A stretch of DNA of 64,000 bases from Zea mays (lineage: Eukaryota > Streptophyta > Magnoliopsida > Poales > Poaceae). The stretch lies in NCBI RefSeq assembly GCF_902167145.1, contig NC_050105.1, forward strand, positions 136,819,988 to 136,883,987, written 5' to 3'. Positions 43,975-54,877 of the stretch are shown one piece after another. The stretch's first letter is position 1. The number at the start of each line of letters is the position of its first letter. The notes below the pieces were generated by a model. That model was given only the letters and a program-made list of their open reading frames with translations. It made no database searches and had not been told where the DNA came from. Made by a program: the position numbers and the translations under genes.

Positions 43975-46900
43975 GTTTATGCATCCGGGGGCTCAAGTTG
44001 GATACTCGACAGCGGGTGCACAAACCATATGACAGGGGAGAAAAGGATGTTCTCCTCCTATGAGAAAAACAAAGATCCCCAACGAGCGATTACATTCGGG
44101 GATGGAAACCAAGGTTTGGTCAAAGGTTTGGGTAAAATTGCTATTTCACCTGACCATTCCATTTCCAATGTTTTTCTTGTTGATTCATTAGATTACAACT
44201 TGCTTTCTGTTTCCCAATTATGTCAAATGGGCTACAACTGTCTTTTTACTGATATAGGTGTCACTGTCTTTAGAAGAAGTGATGATTCAATAGCATTTAA
44301 GGGTGTGTTAGAGGGTCAGCTATACTTAGTAGATTTTGATAGAGCTGAACTCGACACATGTTTAATTGCTAAGACTAACATGGGTTGGCTCTGGCACCGC
44401 CGACTAGCCCATGTTGGGATGAAGAATCTTCATAAGCTTCTAAAGGGAGAGCACATTTTAGGACTAACCAATGTTCATTTTGAGAAAGACAGGATTTGTA
44501 GCGCATGCCAAGCAGGGAAGCAAGTTGGCACTCATCATCCACACAAGAACATAATGACGACTGACAGGCCACTGGAGCTCCTACACATGGATCTATTCGG
44601 CCCGATCGCTTACATAAGCATCGGCGGGAGTAAGTACTGTCTAGTTATTGTGGATGATTATTCTCGCTTCACTTGGGTATTCTTTTTACAGGAAAAATCT
44701 CAAACCCAAGATACCTTAAAAGGATTCTTAAGACGGGCTCAAAATGAGTTTGGCTTAAGGATCAAGAAAATAAGAAGCGACAACGGAACGGAGTTCAAGA
44801 ACTCTCTAATTGAAGGCTTCCTTGAGGAGGAGGGCATCAAGCATGAGTTCTCTTCTCCCTACACACCTCAACAAAATGGTGTAGTAGAGAGGAAGAATCG
44901 AACTCTATTGGACATGGCAAGAACCATGCTTGATGAGTACAAGACACCGGACCGGTTTTGGGTCGAAGCGGTCAACACCGCCTGCTACGCCATCAACCGG
45001 TTATATCTTCACCGAATCCTCAAGAAGACATCCTACGAACTCCTAACCGGTAAAAAGCCCAACATTTCATACTTTAGAGTTTTTGGTAGCAAATGCTTTA
45101 TTCTTGTTAAAAGAGGTAGAAAATCTAAATTCGCACCTAAAACTGTAGAAGGCTTTTTACTAGGATATGACTCAAACACAAGGGCATATAGAGTTTTTAA
45201 CAAGTCCACTGGACTAGTTGAAGTCTCTTGTGACGTTGTGTTTGATGAAACTAACGGCTCTCAAGTAGAGCAAGTTGATCTTGATGAGATAGGTGAAGAA
45301 CAGGCTCCATGCATAACGCTAAGGAACATGTCCATTGGGGATGTGTGTCCTAAGGAATCCGAAGAGCCTCCACATGCACAAGATCAACCATCCTCCTCCA
45401 CGCAAGCATCTCCACCAACTCAAAATGAGGATGAAGCTCAAGTTGATGAAGGACAAAATCAAGAAGATGAGCCACCTCAAGATGATGGCAATGATCAAGG
45501 GGGAGATGCAATTGACCAAGAAAAGGAGGGTGAGGAAGAACCAAGACCGCCACACCCAAGAGTCCACCAAGCAATCCAACGAGATCACCCCGTCGACACC
45601 ATCCTCGGCGACATTCATAAGGGGGTAACTACTCGATCTCGGGTTGCTCATTTTTGTGAACATTACTCTTTTGTTTCCTCTATTGAGCCACACAGGATAG
45701 AGGAAGCTCTCCAAGATTCGGATTGGGTGGTGGCGATGCAAGAGGAGCTCAACAATTTCACGAGGAATGAGGTCTGGCATTTAGTTCCACGTCCTAACCA
45801 AAATGTTGTAGGAACCAAATGGGTCTTCCGCAACAAGCAAGATGAGCATGGTGTGGTGACAAGGAACAAAGCTCGACTCGTGGCCAAAGGGTATTCACAA
45901 GTCGAAGGTTTGGATTTTGGTGAAACCTATGCACCCGTAGCTAGGCTTGAGTCAATTCGCATATTATTAGCCTATGCTACTTACCATGGCTTCAAGCTTT
46001 ATCAAATGGACGTGAAGAGTGCCTTCCTCAATGGACCAATCAAGGAAGAGGTCTATGTTGAGCAACCTCCCGGCTTTGAAGACAGTGAGTACCCTAATCA
46101 TGTCTATAGGCTCTCTAAGGCGCTTTATGGGCTCAAGCAAGCCCCAAGAGCATGGTATGAATGCCTAAGAGATTTCCTTATTACTAATGGCTTCAAAGTT
46201 GGCAAGGCCGATCCTACGTTCTTTACTAAAACTCTTGAAAATGACTTGTTTGTATGCCAAATTTATGTTGATGATATTATATTTGGGTCTACTAACGAGT
46301 CTACATGTGAAGAGTTTAGTAGGATCATGACACAGAAATTCGAGATGTCGATGATGGGGGAGTTGAAGTATTTTCTAGGATTCCAAGTCAAGCAACTCCA
46401 AGAGGGCACCTTCATTAGCCAAACGAAGTACACTCAAGACATTCTAGCTAAGTTTGGGATGAAGGATGCCAAACCCATCAAGACACCCATGGGAACTAAT
46501 GGGCATCTCGACCTCGACACGGGAGGTAAGTCCGTGGATCAAAAGGTATACCGGTCGATGATAGGTTCTTTACTCTATTTATGTGCATCTCGACCGGATA
46601 TTATGCTTTCCGTATGCATGTGTGCAAGATTCCAATCCGACCCTAAGGAATCCCACCTTACGGCCGTAAAACGAATCTTGAGATATTTGGCTTATACTCC
46701 TAAGTTTGGGCTTTGGTACCCTCGGGGATCCACATTTGATTTAATTGGTTATTCGGATGCCGATTGGGCGGGGTGCAAAATTAATAGGAAGAGCACATCA
46801 GGGACTTGCCAGTTCTTGGGAAGGTCCTTGGTGTCTTGGGCTTCAAAGAAGCAAAATTCGGTCGCTCTTTCCACCGCCGAAGCCGAGTACATTGCCGCAG

Positions 46901-47220
46901 GACATTGTTGCGCGCAATTGCTTTGGATGAGGCAAACCCTGCGGGACTACGGTTACAAATTAACCAAAGTCCCTTTGCTATGTGATAATGAGAGTGCAAT
47001 CAAAATGGCCGACAATCCCGTCGAGCATAGCCGCACTAAGCACATAGCCATTCGGTATCATTTTCTTAGGGATCACCAACAAAAGGGGGATATCGAGATT
47101 TCTTACATTAATACTAAAGATCAATTAGCCGATATCTTTACCAAGCCACTTGATGAACAATCTTTTACCAGACTTAGGCATGAGCTCAATATTCTTGATT
47201 CTAGAAATTTCTTCTGCTAA
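43975..47220 (+). CDS. pol: S2 pol polyprotein (copy B)
   Basis: 1,081 codons from after TAG 43972-43974 to TAA 47218-47220, in the +1 frame relative to gag. Protease WILDSG is near residue 12. The pre-integrase H2C2 region is about residues 140-180. Integrase motifs are HMDLFGP, SDNGTEF and VVERKN. RT has [11 protein letters not shown] and YVDD, and RNase H has DADWAGC, STAEAEY and CDNES. All expected catalytic residues are present, and the protein equals copy A at every position I compared. It belongs to the same lineage as S1 pol, with scattered substitutions mostly in the acidic linker. No upstream ATG precedes the protease motif in this frame. Confidence 0.94.
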   Translation, partial: VYASGGSSWILDSGCTNHMTGEKRMFSSYEKNKDPQRAITFGDGNQGLVKGLGKIAISPDHSISNVFLVDSLDYNLLSVSQLCQMGYNCLFTDIGVTVFRRSDDSIAFKGVLEGQLYLVDFDRAELDTCLIAKTNMGWLWHRRLAHVGMKNLHKLLKGEHILGLTNVHFEKDRICSACQAGKQVGTHHPHKNIMTTDRPLELLHMDLFGPIAYISIGGSKYCLVIVDDYSRFTWVFFLQEKSQTQDTLKGFLRRAQNEFGLRIKKIRSDNGTEFKNSLIEGFLEEEGIKHEFSSPYTPQQNGVVERKNRTLLDMARTMLDEYKTPDRFWVEAVNTACYAINRLYLHRILKKTSYELLTGKKPNISYFRVFGSKCFILVKRGRKSKFAPKTVEGFLLGYDSNTRAYRVFNKSTGLVEVSCDVVFDETNGSQVEQVDLDEIGEEQAPCITLRNMSIGDVCPKESEEPPHAQDQPSSSTQASPPTQNEDEAQVDEGQNQEDEPPQDDGNDQGGDAIDQEKEGEEEPRPPHPRVHQAIQRDHPVDTILGDIHKGVTTRSRVAHFCEHYSFVSSIEPHRIEEALQDSDWVVAMQEELNNFTRNEVWHLVPRPNQNVVGTKWVFRNKQDEHGVVTRNKARLVAKGYSQVEGLDFGETYAPVARLESIRILLAYATYHGFKLYQMDVKSAFLNGPIKEEVYVEQPPGFEDSEYPNHVYRLSKALYGLKQAPRAWYECLRDFLITNGFKVGKADPTFFTKTLENDLFVCQIYVDDIIFGSTNESTCEEFSRIMTQKFEMSMMGELKYFLGFQVKQLQEGTFISQTKYTQDILAKFGMKDAKPIKTPMGTNGHLDLDTGGKSVDQKVYRSMIGSLLYLCASRPDIMLSVCMCARFQSDPKESHLTAVKRILRYLAYTPKFGLWYPRGSTFDLIGYSDADWAGCKINRKSTSGTCQFLGRSLVSWASKKQNSVALSTAEAEYIAAGHCCAQLLWMRQTLRDYGYKLTKVPLLCDNESAIKMADNPVEHSRTKHIAIRYHFLRDHQQKGDIEISYINTKDQLADIFTKPLDEQSFTRLRHELNILDSRNFFC

Positions 47221-48101
47221 GCTTGCACACATAGCTCTTTTGAATACCTTTGATCATATCTCTTTTATATGCTATGACTAATGTGTTTTCAAGTTTATTT
47301 CAAACCAAGTCATAGGTATATTGAAAGGGAATTGGAGTCTTCGGCGAAGACAAAGGCTTCCACTCCGTAACTCATGCTTCGCCACCACTCCGAGCAACTC
47401 TCTCTTCTTTGGGGGAGAAATGAGCATCAAGGAAAAGGACTTCATCCTTGGGGGAGAGAGTAAAAGCTCAAACGCAAAAGGACTTCGTCTTTGGTATAAT
47501 CTTAACTCCCTTATTTATGACCAAAGGGGAAGATTGCACTTCCAGGGCTCTAATGATTCCGTTTTTGGCGATTCATGCCAAAAAGGGGGAGAAATGAGCC
47601 CAAAGCAAAAGGACCGCACCACCACCACCAAATTCAAAAACTTAGTGCTTTCCAAAAGTCTTTATCATTTGGTATTCTATTGTGTTCAAAAGGGGGAGAA
47701 AGTAGTATTTCAAAAATGGTATATCAAAACCCTCTTGAACACTAAGAGGTGGATCTCTTTTAGGGGGAGTTTTGTTTAGTCAAAGGAAAAAGCATTTGAG
47801 ACAGGGGGAGGAAATTTCAAATCTTGAAAATGCTTTTGCAAACTCTTATTTATTTACCTTTGACTATTTGCAAAAGATCTATGAAAAGGATTTACAAAAG
47901 GTTTTGCAAAAACAAAACAAGTGGTGCAAACGTGGTCCAAAATGTTATATAAGAAAGAAACATTCCATGCATATCTTGTAAGTAGTTTTATTGGCTCAAT
48001 TCCAAGTAACCTTTACACTTACATTATGCAAACTAGTTCAATTATGCACTTCTATATTTGCTTTGGTTTGTGTTGGCATCAATCACCAAAAAGGGGGAGA
48101 T
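47221..48101 (+). other. S2 copy B 3' untranslated region with repeated polypurine tracts
   Basis: At least seven GGGG(G)AG blocks (near 47411, 47450, 47525, 47583, 47691, 47762 and 47803) before the final tract at 48088-48101. The sequence between them is A/T-rich with direct partial repeats such as the block around CAAAAGGACCGCACCACCAC. No env-like gene is seen. Confidence 0.8.
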
Positions 48102-49437
48102 TGAAAGGGAATTAGGCTTACACCTAGTTCCTATATAATTTTGGTGGTTGAATTGCCCAACACAAATCTTTGGACTAACTAGTTTGTTCTAGTGTATAAG
48201 TTATACAGGTGTCAAAGGTTCACAACATAGCCAATAAAATGACCAAGTGTCGGGTTCAACAAAAGGGCAAAGAGCCAACCGTAGGCCCTCTGGTCTGGGC
48301 GCACCGGACTGTCCGGTGTGCCACCGGACAGTGTCCGGTGCACCACCGGACAGTGTCCGGTGCACCAGGGGACTCCAGCTCGAACTCGCCACCTTCGGGA
48401 ATTTCCAGGGGCTCTCGCGCTATAATTCACCGGACTGTCCGGTGTACACCGGACAGTGTCCGGTGCGCCATGGAGAAGCGGCCTCAGGAACTCTTCAGCT
48501 TCGGGAAAAGCCAACGGCTCGTCCGCTATAATTCACCGGACATGTCCGGTGTGCACCGGACTGTCCGGTGTGACTCCAGCACAACGGCTATCCCGCGCCA
48601 ACGGCTACCTGCAGAGGCATTAAATGCGCCGCAGCGCGCGCAGACGTCAGGTTTGCCCATACTGGCGCACCGGACAATGAACAGGAGCTGTCCGGTGCGC
48701 CACCGGACATCAAGGGTGGCCCACAAGTCAGAACTCCAACGGTCAGATTCCAACGGCACTGATGACGTGGCAGGGGCACCGGACATGTCCGGTGTGCACC
48801 GGACTGTCCGGTGCGCCATCGAGCAGACTGGCTCCCCAACGGCCACATTTGGTGGTTGGGGCTATAAATACCCCAACCACCCCACATTCATATCCATCCA
48901 AGTTTTCCAACTTCTAACCACTTACAAGAGCTAGGCATTCAATTCTAGACACATACAAAGAGATCAAATCCTCTCCAATTCCACACAAAACCCTAGTGAC
49001 TAGAGAGAGTGATTTGCCGTGTTCATTTGAGCTCTTGCGCTTGGATCGCTTTCTTTCTTTCTCTTGTGCTCTTGTGATCAACACTCAATTGTAACCAAGG
49101 CAAGAGGCACCGATTGTGTGGTGGCCCTTGCGGGGAAGTTTTGTTCCCGGTTGATTGAGAAGAAGGAAAGCTCACTCGGTCCGAGGGACCGTTTGAGAGA
49201 GGGAAGGGTTGAAAGAGACCCGGCCTTTGTGGCCTCCTCAACGGGGAGTAGGTTTGCAAGAACCGAACCTCGGTAAAACAAATCCACGTGTCACTCTCTT
49301 TATTTGCTTGCGATTTGTTTTGCGCCCTCTCTTGCGGACTCATTTATTATTACTAACGCTAACCCCGGCTTGTAGTTGTGATTATTTTTGTAAATTTCAG
49401 TTTCGCCCTATTCACCCCCCCCTCTAGGCGACTATCA
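48102..49437 (+). repeat. S2 copy B 3' LTR
   Basis: 1,336 bp, TGAAAGGG to GACTATCA, TATA box 48863-48870, same palindrome cluster as the 5' LTR. TSD cgtcc follows. Confidence 0.95.
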
Positions 49438-49770
49438 CGTCCGAGATTGCGTCGTCGTCGGCGATGTTCGGGTACTCCACGTGCCGACCACCTCCCAGTT
49501 TGCCGACATCTTCACCAAGGGACTTCCGTCCTTGATCTTCGCCGAGTTTCGCTCCAGCCTCAACATCAGTAGTGGCTAGTTGAGTCTGTGGGGGGATCCT
49601 ATGGTGTGGTGTACTTCTTCTCTTCGAGTCCAGTCTGTGAACTCCGCTGCGATGGAAGTTCAGACTGCGAGGGGGGTGTTAGAGTATATGGGGCCCATGA
49701 GGCCCATGTATGAATATGGTATAGCCACCCTCTAGGGTTGGCCCAATTAGGAATTCCACTCTCTCCAACA
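49438..49770 (+). mobile_element. GC-Copia 3' end with short LTR (copy B)
   Basis: The RNase H frame resumes (GDVRVLHVPTTSQFADIFTK) and ends at TAG 49577-49579. A G-rich purine tract (49669-49676) precedes TGTTAGAG at 49677. The LTR-like end CTCTCCAACA closes at 49770 and ALG12 pseudogene sequence starts at once, with stop codon 49778-49780. The 94-bp LTR is far shorter than usual and may be internally deleted. Without the 5' LTR in view, its full form cannot be judged. Confidence 0.78.
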
Positions 49771-50120
49771 GAGCTAGTTACCATACTAGAGAAAGCGTGG
49801 GGACTTGGGGCTTAAGTTTTACTCTCGAGAATCCATCCACAGCAAACAAGCACCGGTAGCCACCAATGGAGCGGGTATTCACTGTTTTCACTTTCACATG
49901 CCCGGGATAAGGGATAGAGCACTAAAGCATCACGATGTTGAATTCATCAAATATTATCGAATGAACAAAAGTTGCTCCAAGCATTAAAAAACTTGTTTGG
50001 TATCCGCATCCGAAATGACAGCACGGTCCATTTGAACAAACTAATAAAACTCACTTCAGTAGATAGGTGAAATTCCTTCTCTCAAATTCTTCAACGGGAA
50101 TTTGCTCCTCCTTAGAGTAT

Positions 50121-51275
50121 CTGCCGAACAACAAAACAATATGCAAAAATAAAACCGTGAGAAAATTATATGTAGAGTGATGAAAGCTCAGAAATGGTGG
50201 TATAAAAATTTAAAGATCAAAAGAATGTACGGTAACAAGAAACAAAGACAGACGCATCATCAAGTCACCCATTCAACATTGATGGATAGAAGACCAGTTT
50301 GAAAGTAAGCATTTTTGAACGAAAACTATATAGCGCCCAGGATGAAGCACGAAGGCTCAGGCTCGCCGTGCATCACAGGGTTCTCAACGGAGTTCGTGCG
50401 GTTCAGATATACAGGAGATGCGGATCCGGCGTGCAGGGGCGTGAGATATTCGTGCAGGACGTTTTCTTTCCTTAAAAAAAGAAAAAATCTATCCTGCGAT
50501 GTCCGCTTGTCTGGTGGCGTTCCTATCCTGCGATGTCCACTTGTACTGCTTAGGCTGTCTGCAGCGGATCGTGTAAACTAGGAGTTTTGCACTGTAGATA
50601 ACATTGTTTGCAGAGTGAAGTTTGAAATAGGGGATACGAATGTGTGTACCTCCACTGATGAACCCTTTCTACTCTAGGATGCTAGGCTCTTTCTTCTTCA
50701 TGTCCAGCTCCAGCAGTCTCTGTTAACTTCGGTTTGTTAGGGGTTGGGGTTTGGAGGAATCTTGGTAGCCTCTGGATGTAGAGTCAGGAGGCAGCACCTC
50801 TGGCGACGTTGATGCTGCTGGAGGCAGGAGGGGCAGTGGAGGAGGCAGGGAAACAGGATTCATCAAGAGGGAGGGAGGTGGTTTGCATGCGGGGGTTAAG
50901 ACAGAGGAAGCACGAGTGGGGATCGACAACAGCTCTGTTTCTCTGACTACTTGCATCGTTTTGGACGTAAATCGGGAAACATATAAGGCAGACATGTCGT
51001 GTAGGAGACTAGATATAATTTGCCAAATATAATGAAAGTGTAGTTTGCAAAGGGAAGTGCCTGATTCAGTATTCCAATAATTGCATCCTACAACTAAAGA
51101 GTACTTGCAAAGCGAAAGAGTGGTGTTTCTGCAAGCTGTTTTCATGCTGTTATTTATTTGTGTCATTCATTTTCGGCAAACCACTATGTTTTCATAATAC
51201 CAATAACAACAGAAAGAAGTAACATATTGACAGCATTCAGTGTCAGATATAGCGAGAGATGAAAGAAAATAATAC
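50121..51275. other. Non-ALG12 sequence in place of the middle exons
   Basis: 1.15 kb between the surviving exon 5 and the penultimate exon. The multi-span middle part of ALG12 should lie here, but I find none of its motifs on the minus strand. Instead there is a short GC-rich minus-strand reading (50326-50461) and a proline-rich one (about 50726-50920), neither of which I recognise. The same segment is in copy A at 16990-18144. It probably replaced the exons by deletion and insertion. Confidence 0.5.
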
Positions 51276-52523
51276 CTGAGCTCTGAGAAGTCTCAAACTC
51301 GTCAAAGTAACACAACTCAATGTTAGTCTAGCTACAAAAGGAAACAGAAAAAAATCAGTTTACCAAAACTGCATCAATGAGAAATTAAACATCAGATCAG
51401 ATAGAATATACATCCATGGAAGATTATATACAGAGCTTTAACGATCGCCTCTAAGAAGACTATAGAACCTTGGAACATGAAGTACATGCAAAAAAAGACT
51501 ACCGGTGATGAGAGAATAGAGATAACAAATGCTCCTGAAAAATGCAGACAGTAGTCGGTACATCATGTTACTGCCATAATTTCACATCAAGACTACAAGG
51601 TCTGCAAAATTTAAAAAAAACACATAAGAAATCATGTTTTGTCTTAGAGCTAAAAGCATAGATGGAAGGCTATAAGAATCATTAGTCCAAAAATTTACCA
51701 TTGAGAAAATACTGTTTCATGCTGCACAAATTAAGGGTGGGTTTCATGACAACATGAATTTTACCTATGAATGTTCGAAGAACAACTCCAGGAAATTCTA
51801 AATGACATACTGCAAAAACCAGGAAAAAAACATAGTAAAAACCAAACAATAAATATAAGGATATTATACTAAAGCAAATTTGTAGAGTTGCTAGCATTTG
51901 ACTCAGTAAGTCACCATCTCGATGTGATAAGTGTGATAAAGAATATCATGCATGGCCTGCCAAAAAAATCAATTATGTGATTAGCTCAAGCACCAGAAAT
52001 GCATGACAGTAAAAGTTTATTCTCAAGATAGAGAAGGTAAAACTATGTATAGGTATAGTTAAACTTCATTCTCGGGAATGGAGAGTTATTTATCATTATA
52101 CAATGAATAACAGAGAACAGCAAATATTTCATGGGCATAACAGGTGCCAATAAACAATATACTTTCCCCGCAAAATAAACCTGTTGCTTTTCACACAAAG
52201 AGCATTGAACCACAATATCCCATAAAAGAAGTACAGTGCCCTTTTTTAAACTGAATAATTTTGGTACGATATGAAACTTATTCTGTTTGGTATATGAAAA
52301 TAAGATCTCTTCAAGTTATGAGTGGGCAAATGCTGAAAGGATGCATCTGCATGACTGTTGCCATGACAAAGAGACATGTATTAATCATCAGAAATGAATC
52401 CAACAATACTGGGTCCAGAGCAGTTGAGTCCTTGGAAAGAAAAAAAGTTATGCAATTTAAGCCTTCTAAGACAAAGGACTCCTGCTTTTTTTTTTTTGAA
52501 GTTACATGATTTATAGTTGTGAA

Positions 52524-52661
52524 GGACAGGACTGACGCAGTGGTGAGAAGCCTTTCCACTGAGCAAAGGTCCTGGATTCGACGTAGACGCTGGGGTAAGG
52601 TTTGCCTGGGTTATTACTTTCCTAGATCCCACTTATGTGAGAGCCACTAAGTCTGTCCTTT
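52524..52661 (+). mobile_element. Au-SINE-like element
   Basis: A short segment from GGACAGG to GTCTGTCCTTT. It has an A-box-like CGCAGTGGTGAGA, a B-box-like GGTCCTGGATTCGAC, then GGGGTAAGGTTTGCCTGG and CCCACTTATGTGAGAGCC. This order and wording match the tRNA-derived Au SINE of grasses as I remember it. It lies in intron 1 of the ALG12 pseudogene. TTACATGATTT before and TTACATGACTT after it may be degraded target repeats. Confidence 0.65.
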
Positions 52662-53708
52662 ACATGACTTGTTGTTGTGCAAAAGAAACACAAATTGGCA
52701 TTTTATAATGTGAAACAATAGAACTTTGCACAACATATGTGGATAATTGTAAAATGGTCATGAGTGAGCATGCCTGATTACAAACCAACAAATATAAAAC
52801 AATTGCACCAACTAAATATATTCAAATGCACTAAAAAAATGTCTGCATTTTATGCCACGACAGTCCCTTAAAGCCACTAAATTTATTTGCTACAATTGCT
52901 GCAAAAGAAGTCTCAGACGCAACCGTGTTGAGGAGTAAATTAATCCACGCCACATGGATGCGTAGGTGTTAACTCCCACATGCCCCCTCCCACCAACAAG
53001 CAACAAAAAGTGTTGACTATTCAAGACGAAGAAAATATTGTTCATCCCTTAGCATTTGAGACACCTAGTTAAGAGTGAGTAAACACGATTACTTGCACAA
53101 AACATCAGTCACTGCACAGAAATCGGGTTCTGTACTGCTCGCGGAAAGAATAGCAGCATTCATCAGTAATTAGGTACAAGGGTTAATAAGCCCCACAAGT
53201 CAGAGTGGGAGTGAATGAGCTCGCGAGGCACGCCAGTCGGGGACCGACGGCTGCCAGAGGATGAGAAGGCGAGCATGTGACCAATCCAGAACTCCGACAA
53301 TGGAGCAACGATACTGCATCAAAACTACAAGGAGGGATTAGAGGCTGGAACCTGCACGTTGAAGCTCTCCTCCACCTTGGTGTAGGGCGCCATGACGGCG
53401 TAGAACGCGGCGATCGATCCGAGCATAAGGTCCCACCCCCACTCTGAGAGCCAGCCGCCGCCACCGACAGCGGCGGGCTTAGGGTCGTGCCATGGGCGGG
53501 AGCGGAAGGTCGACTGAGGAGCGCCGGGCGGAAGATCCAGCACGGCGGCACTCCGGCAGAGACAGAGTGCGCGATCGCCGACCGGCGGCGTCGACCTCGC
53601 CGTTGCGTGCGCGGAGTTAGTGGCAGGCCTTGTTGGGCTACTGTTTGTTAGGCCTGGCCCAATGTAAGCAAACAGCCCAGTTAGGCTAGCAAATGACCCT
53701 CTCCTTGC

Positions 53709-53845
53709 GAGTTATTTGAGTTTGTAACCATCTCGTCGTGCGGCTTCGCCACTATATTATTCCGCAGCTGTGCATCGTCAATTTGGTATTATGCAGCATA
53801 TATCCGCGCCATATTGGGACTGTTATTCTCCCCCGCTCTGTTATC
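53709..53845 (+). repeat. Pack-MULE left terminal inverted repeat
   Basis: Begins GAGTTATTTGAGTTTGTAAC and matches the reverse complement of 54878-55014 with scattered substitutions and small gaps for about 135 bp, through the GACTGTTATTCTCCC block. Confidence 0.88.
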
Positions 53846-53939
53846 ATGTGTTTTCTTGCGGTTGATGAAGTTTGTGTACCCCTTCGTACTAATCTACCCC
53901 TAGCCGTTTGAGTCCATTCTCTATTGCGACTACTCATCT

Positions 53940-54118
53940 ATTGCCAGCAGGTGACCACGCCGGCGTCTGCCTTAAGGTGACCACGCCGGCGTCTGCCACC
54001 AGGTGCCAGCGCCGCTGTCTGCCAACATCTGCACGCGCCGCCGTCTGCCAGCAGGAGCCCGCGACCCCGTCTGCCAGCAGCAGGTGCCCGCGCCGCCGTC
54101 TGTAACCTCGTCTGCACT
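53940..54118. repeat. Degenerate minisatellite inside the Pack-MULE
   Basis: About six imperfect units of roughly 25-30 bp built on CGCCGGCGTCTGCC or CGCCGCCGTCTGCCAGCAGG. It lies between the left TIR and the Aux/IAA fragment. Open frames across it on either strand are products of the repeat and are not called as genes. Confidence 0.65.
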
Positions 54119-54127
54119 GCCACCCGC

Positions 54128-54424
54128 CTGGAGGTCCACCTTCCGCAGGTAGGCCGCGCCGTCGACGACCACCTTCACGAAATTGGCTGCGCGGCTGGCC
54201 TTGCTGGAGTCGGCGAGCGCGTTCTTGCGGTACGACCTCACCGGCGGCCACCCCACCACCCGCGCCTTGGGTGACGGCGCAGCGTCGGAGGGCGCGGCGA
54301 GCGAGGAGGAACGACCGGAGTCGGAGCCCGGGAGGCGGAGGGTGAGGGCGAACGTGGTGTCCTTGTAGCCGAGCCTGGAGGCCGCGGACGACTCGGTGGA
54401 GCTCCGCTCCGTATCCACCGACAT
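54128..54424 (-). pseudogene. Aux/IAA auxin-repressor fragment captured by the Pack-MULE
   Basis: Aux/IAA proteins are nuclear repressors degraded in response to auxin. From ATG (54422-54424) the minus strand reads 99 residues: domain I with the LxLxL repression motif (LTLRL, 28-32), domain II degron VGWPPV (57-62) followed by RSYRKN, and the start of domain III ([19 protein letters not shown], 81-99). The rest of domain III and domain IV are missing, and the frame continues into unrelated sequence to 53972. The fragment has no frame break, so a repressor without its dimerisation domain could be encoded if transcribed. Which Aux/IAA gene donated it cannot be told here. Confidence 0.82.
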
Positions 54425-54877
54425 GGCCGGCGGCGGCGTGCAGCGTGCTGGGCTCCAAGCTCGGCGGCTTCCGCTCTGACTCTGTGGGCGAGGGAGGCCT
54501 GAGAGAGGGAGGAAGGGCGAAGGGGAAGGAGCTATGCTCCACCCACAGAGGAGGCTGCTCGGATGGGGAGGAACGAGGAAGAGAAGGGGCCTCGGCTGTA
54601 GCAGGGAAGGGGCGCCTGTTTGCCGGCTTGAGGGAGCAAGGGGCCGAGCTAGGAGCCGAGGCCATGGGGCGAGCTCACCTGCTCGAGCTCGGACCAGAGG
54701 AGGGCAGCGCCTGCCAAGGGAGAAGTGGAGGTCGGCCATGGCCAAGGTCGCAGGGGCTCCTTGGAGATCCAGCTGGTAGAGCTTGCCTTGGGGAAGATGA
54801 TAGGAGGAGCAGGGGAGAGGCTGCTTGCGTCGTGGTTACAGCAGAGACAAACTTGACTTTTACCACAGTTCATAGCC

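Larger units (their letters stand above)
39891..49437 (+). mobile_element. Sirevirus S2, copy B (complete)
   Basis: 9,547-bp Copia element with TSD cgtcc at 39886-39890 and 49438-49442. The LTRs look identical except for the C-run (C10 and C8). Organisation: LTR, primer site, gag with one nonsense codon, intact pol, polypurine region, LTR. Near-identical LTRs indicate a young insertion, the youngest of the nested set. Confidence 0.95.
18648..51778 (+). repeat. Tandem duplication, copy B (complete 33,131-bp unit)
   Basis: The right edge is where copy B continues into more ALG12 exon 3 (51779 onward) while copy A jumps to GC-Copia sequence at 18648. The left edge is inferred from direct tandem geometry: the end of copy A must abut the start of copy B. 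The unit contains GC-Copia with two nested Sireviruses, a gag-only element nested in one of them, and the 3' part of the ALG12 pseudogene. The two edges lie in unrelated sequence (GC-Copia 5' part and ALG12 exon 3), so homologous LTR-LTR exchange does not explain the event. Confidence 0.8.
49778..53543 (-). pseudogene. ALG12: ALG12-like pseudogene (dolichyl-P-Man alpha-1,6-mannosyltransferase)
   Basis: The intact family adds a mannose to the lipid-linked N-glycan precursor in the ER membrane. Minus-strand exons by motif and splice sites: exon 1, 53352 to about 53543 (WDLMLGSIAAFYAV, TKVEESFNVQ); exon 2, 51915-51956 (AMHDILYHTYHIEM); exon 3, 51765-51809 (HLEFPGVVLRTFIG); exon 4, 51449-51534; exon 5, 51276-51331 (ARLTLSCVTLTSLRLLRAQ); penultimate exon, 50055-50120 (YSKEEQIPVEEFERRNFTYL); last exon, 49778-49881 (GGYRCLFAVDGFSRVKL). 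Defects: single-base frame breaks at the start of exon 3, in the T-run of exon 4 and at the start of the last exon; a GC donor after exon 4; no clear start ATG; and about 200 middle codons missing. A GC-Copia LTR lies 7 bp past the stop. Confidence 0.83.

Noticed and set aside
50723..51166. 147-codon minus-strand frame in the ALG12 locus considered as a gene
   Set aside because: Its proline-rich tail and non-conserved start match nothing I know, and the segment sits between pseudogene exons; noted only as unrecognised sequence.
53183..53551. 122-codon minus-strand frame overlapping ALG12 exon 1
   Set aside because: It is a different frame over the ALG12 exon; the overlapping frame carries the conserved residues.
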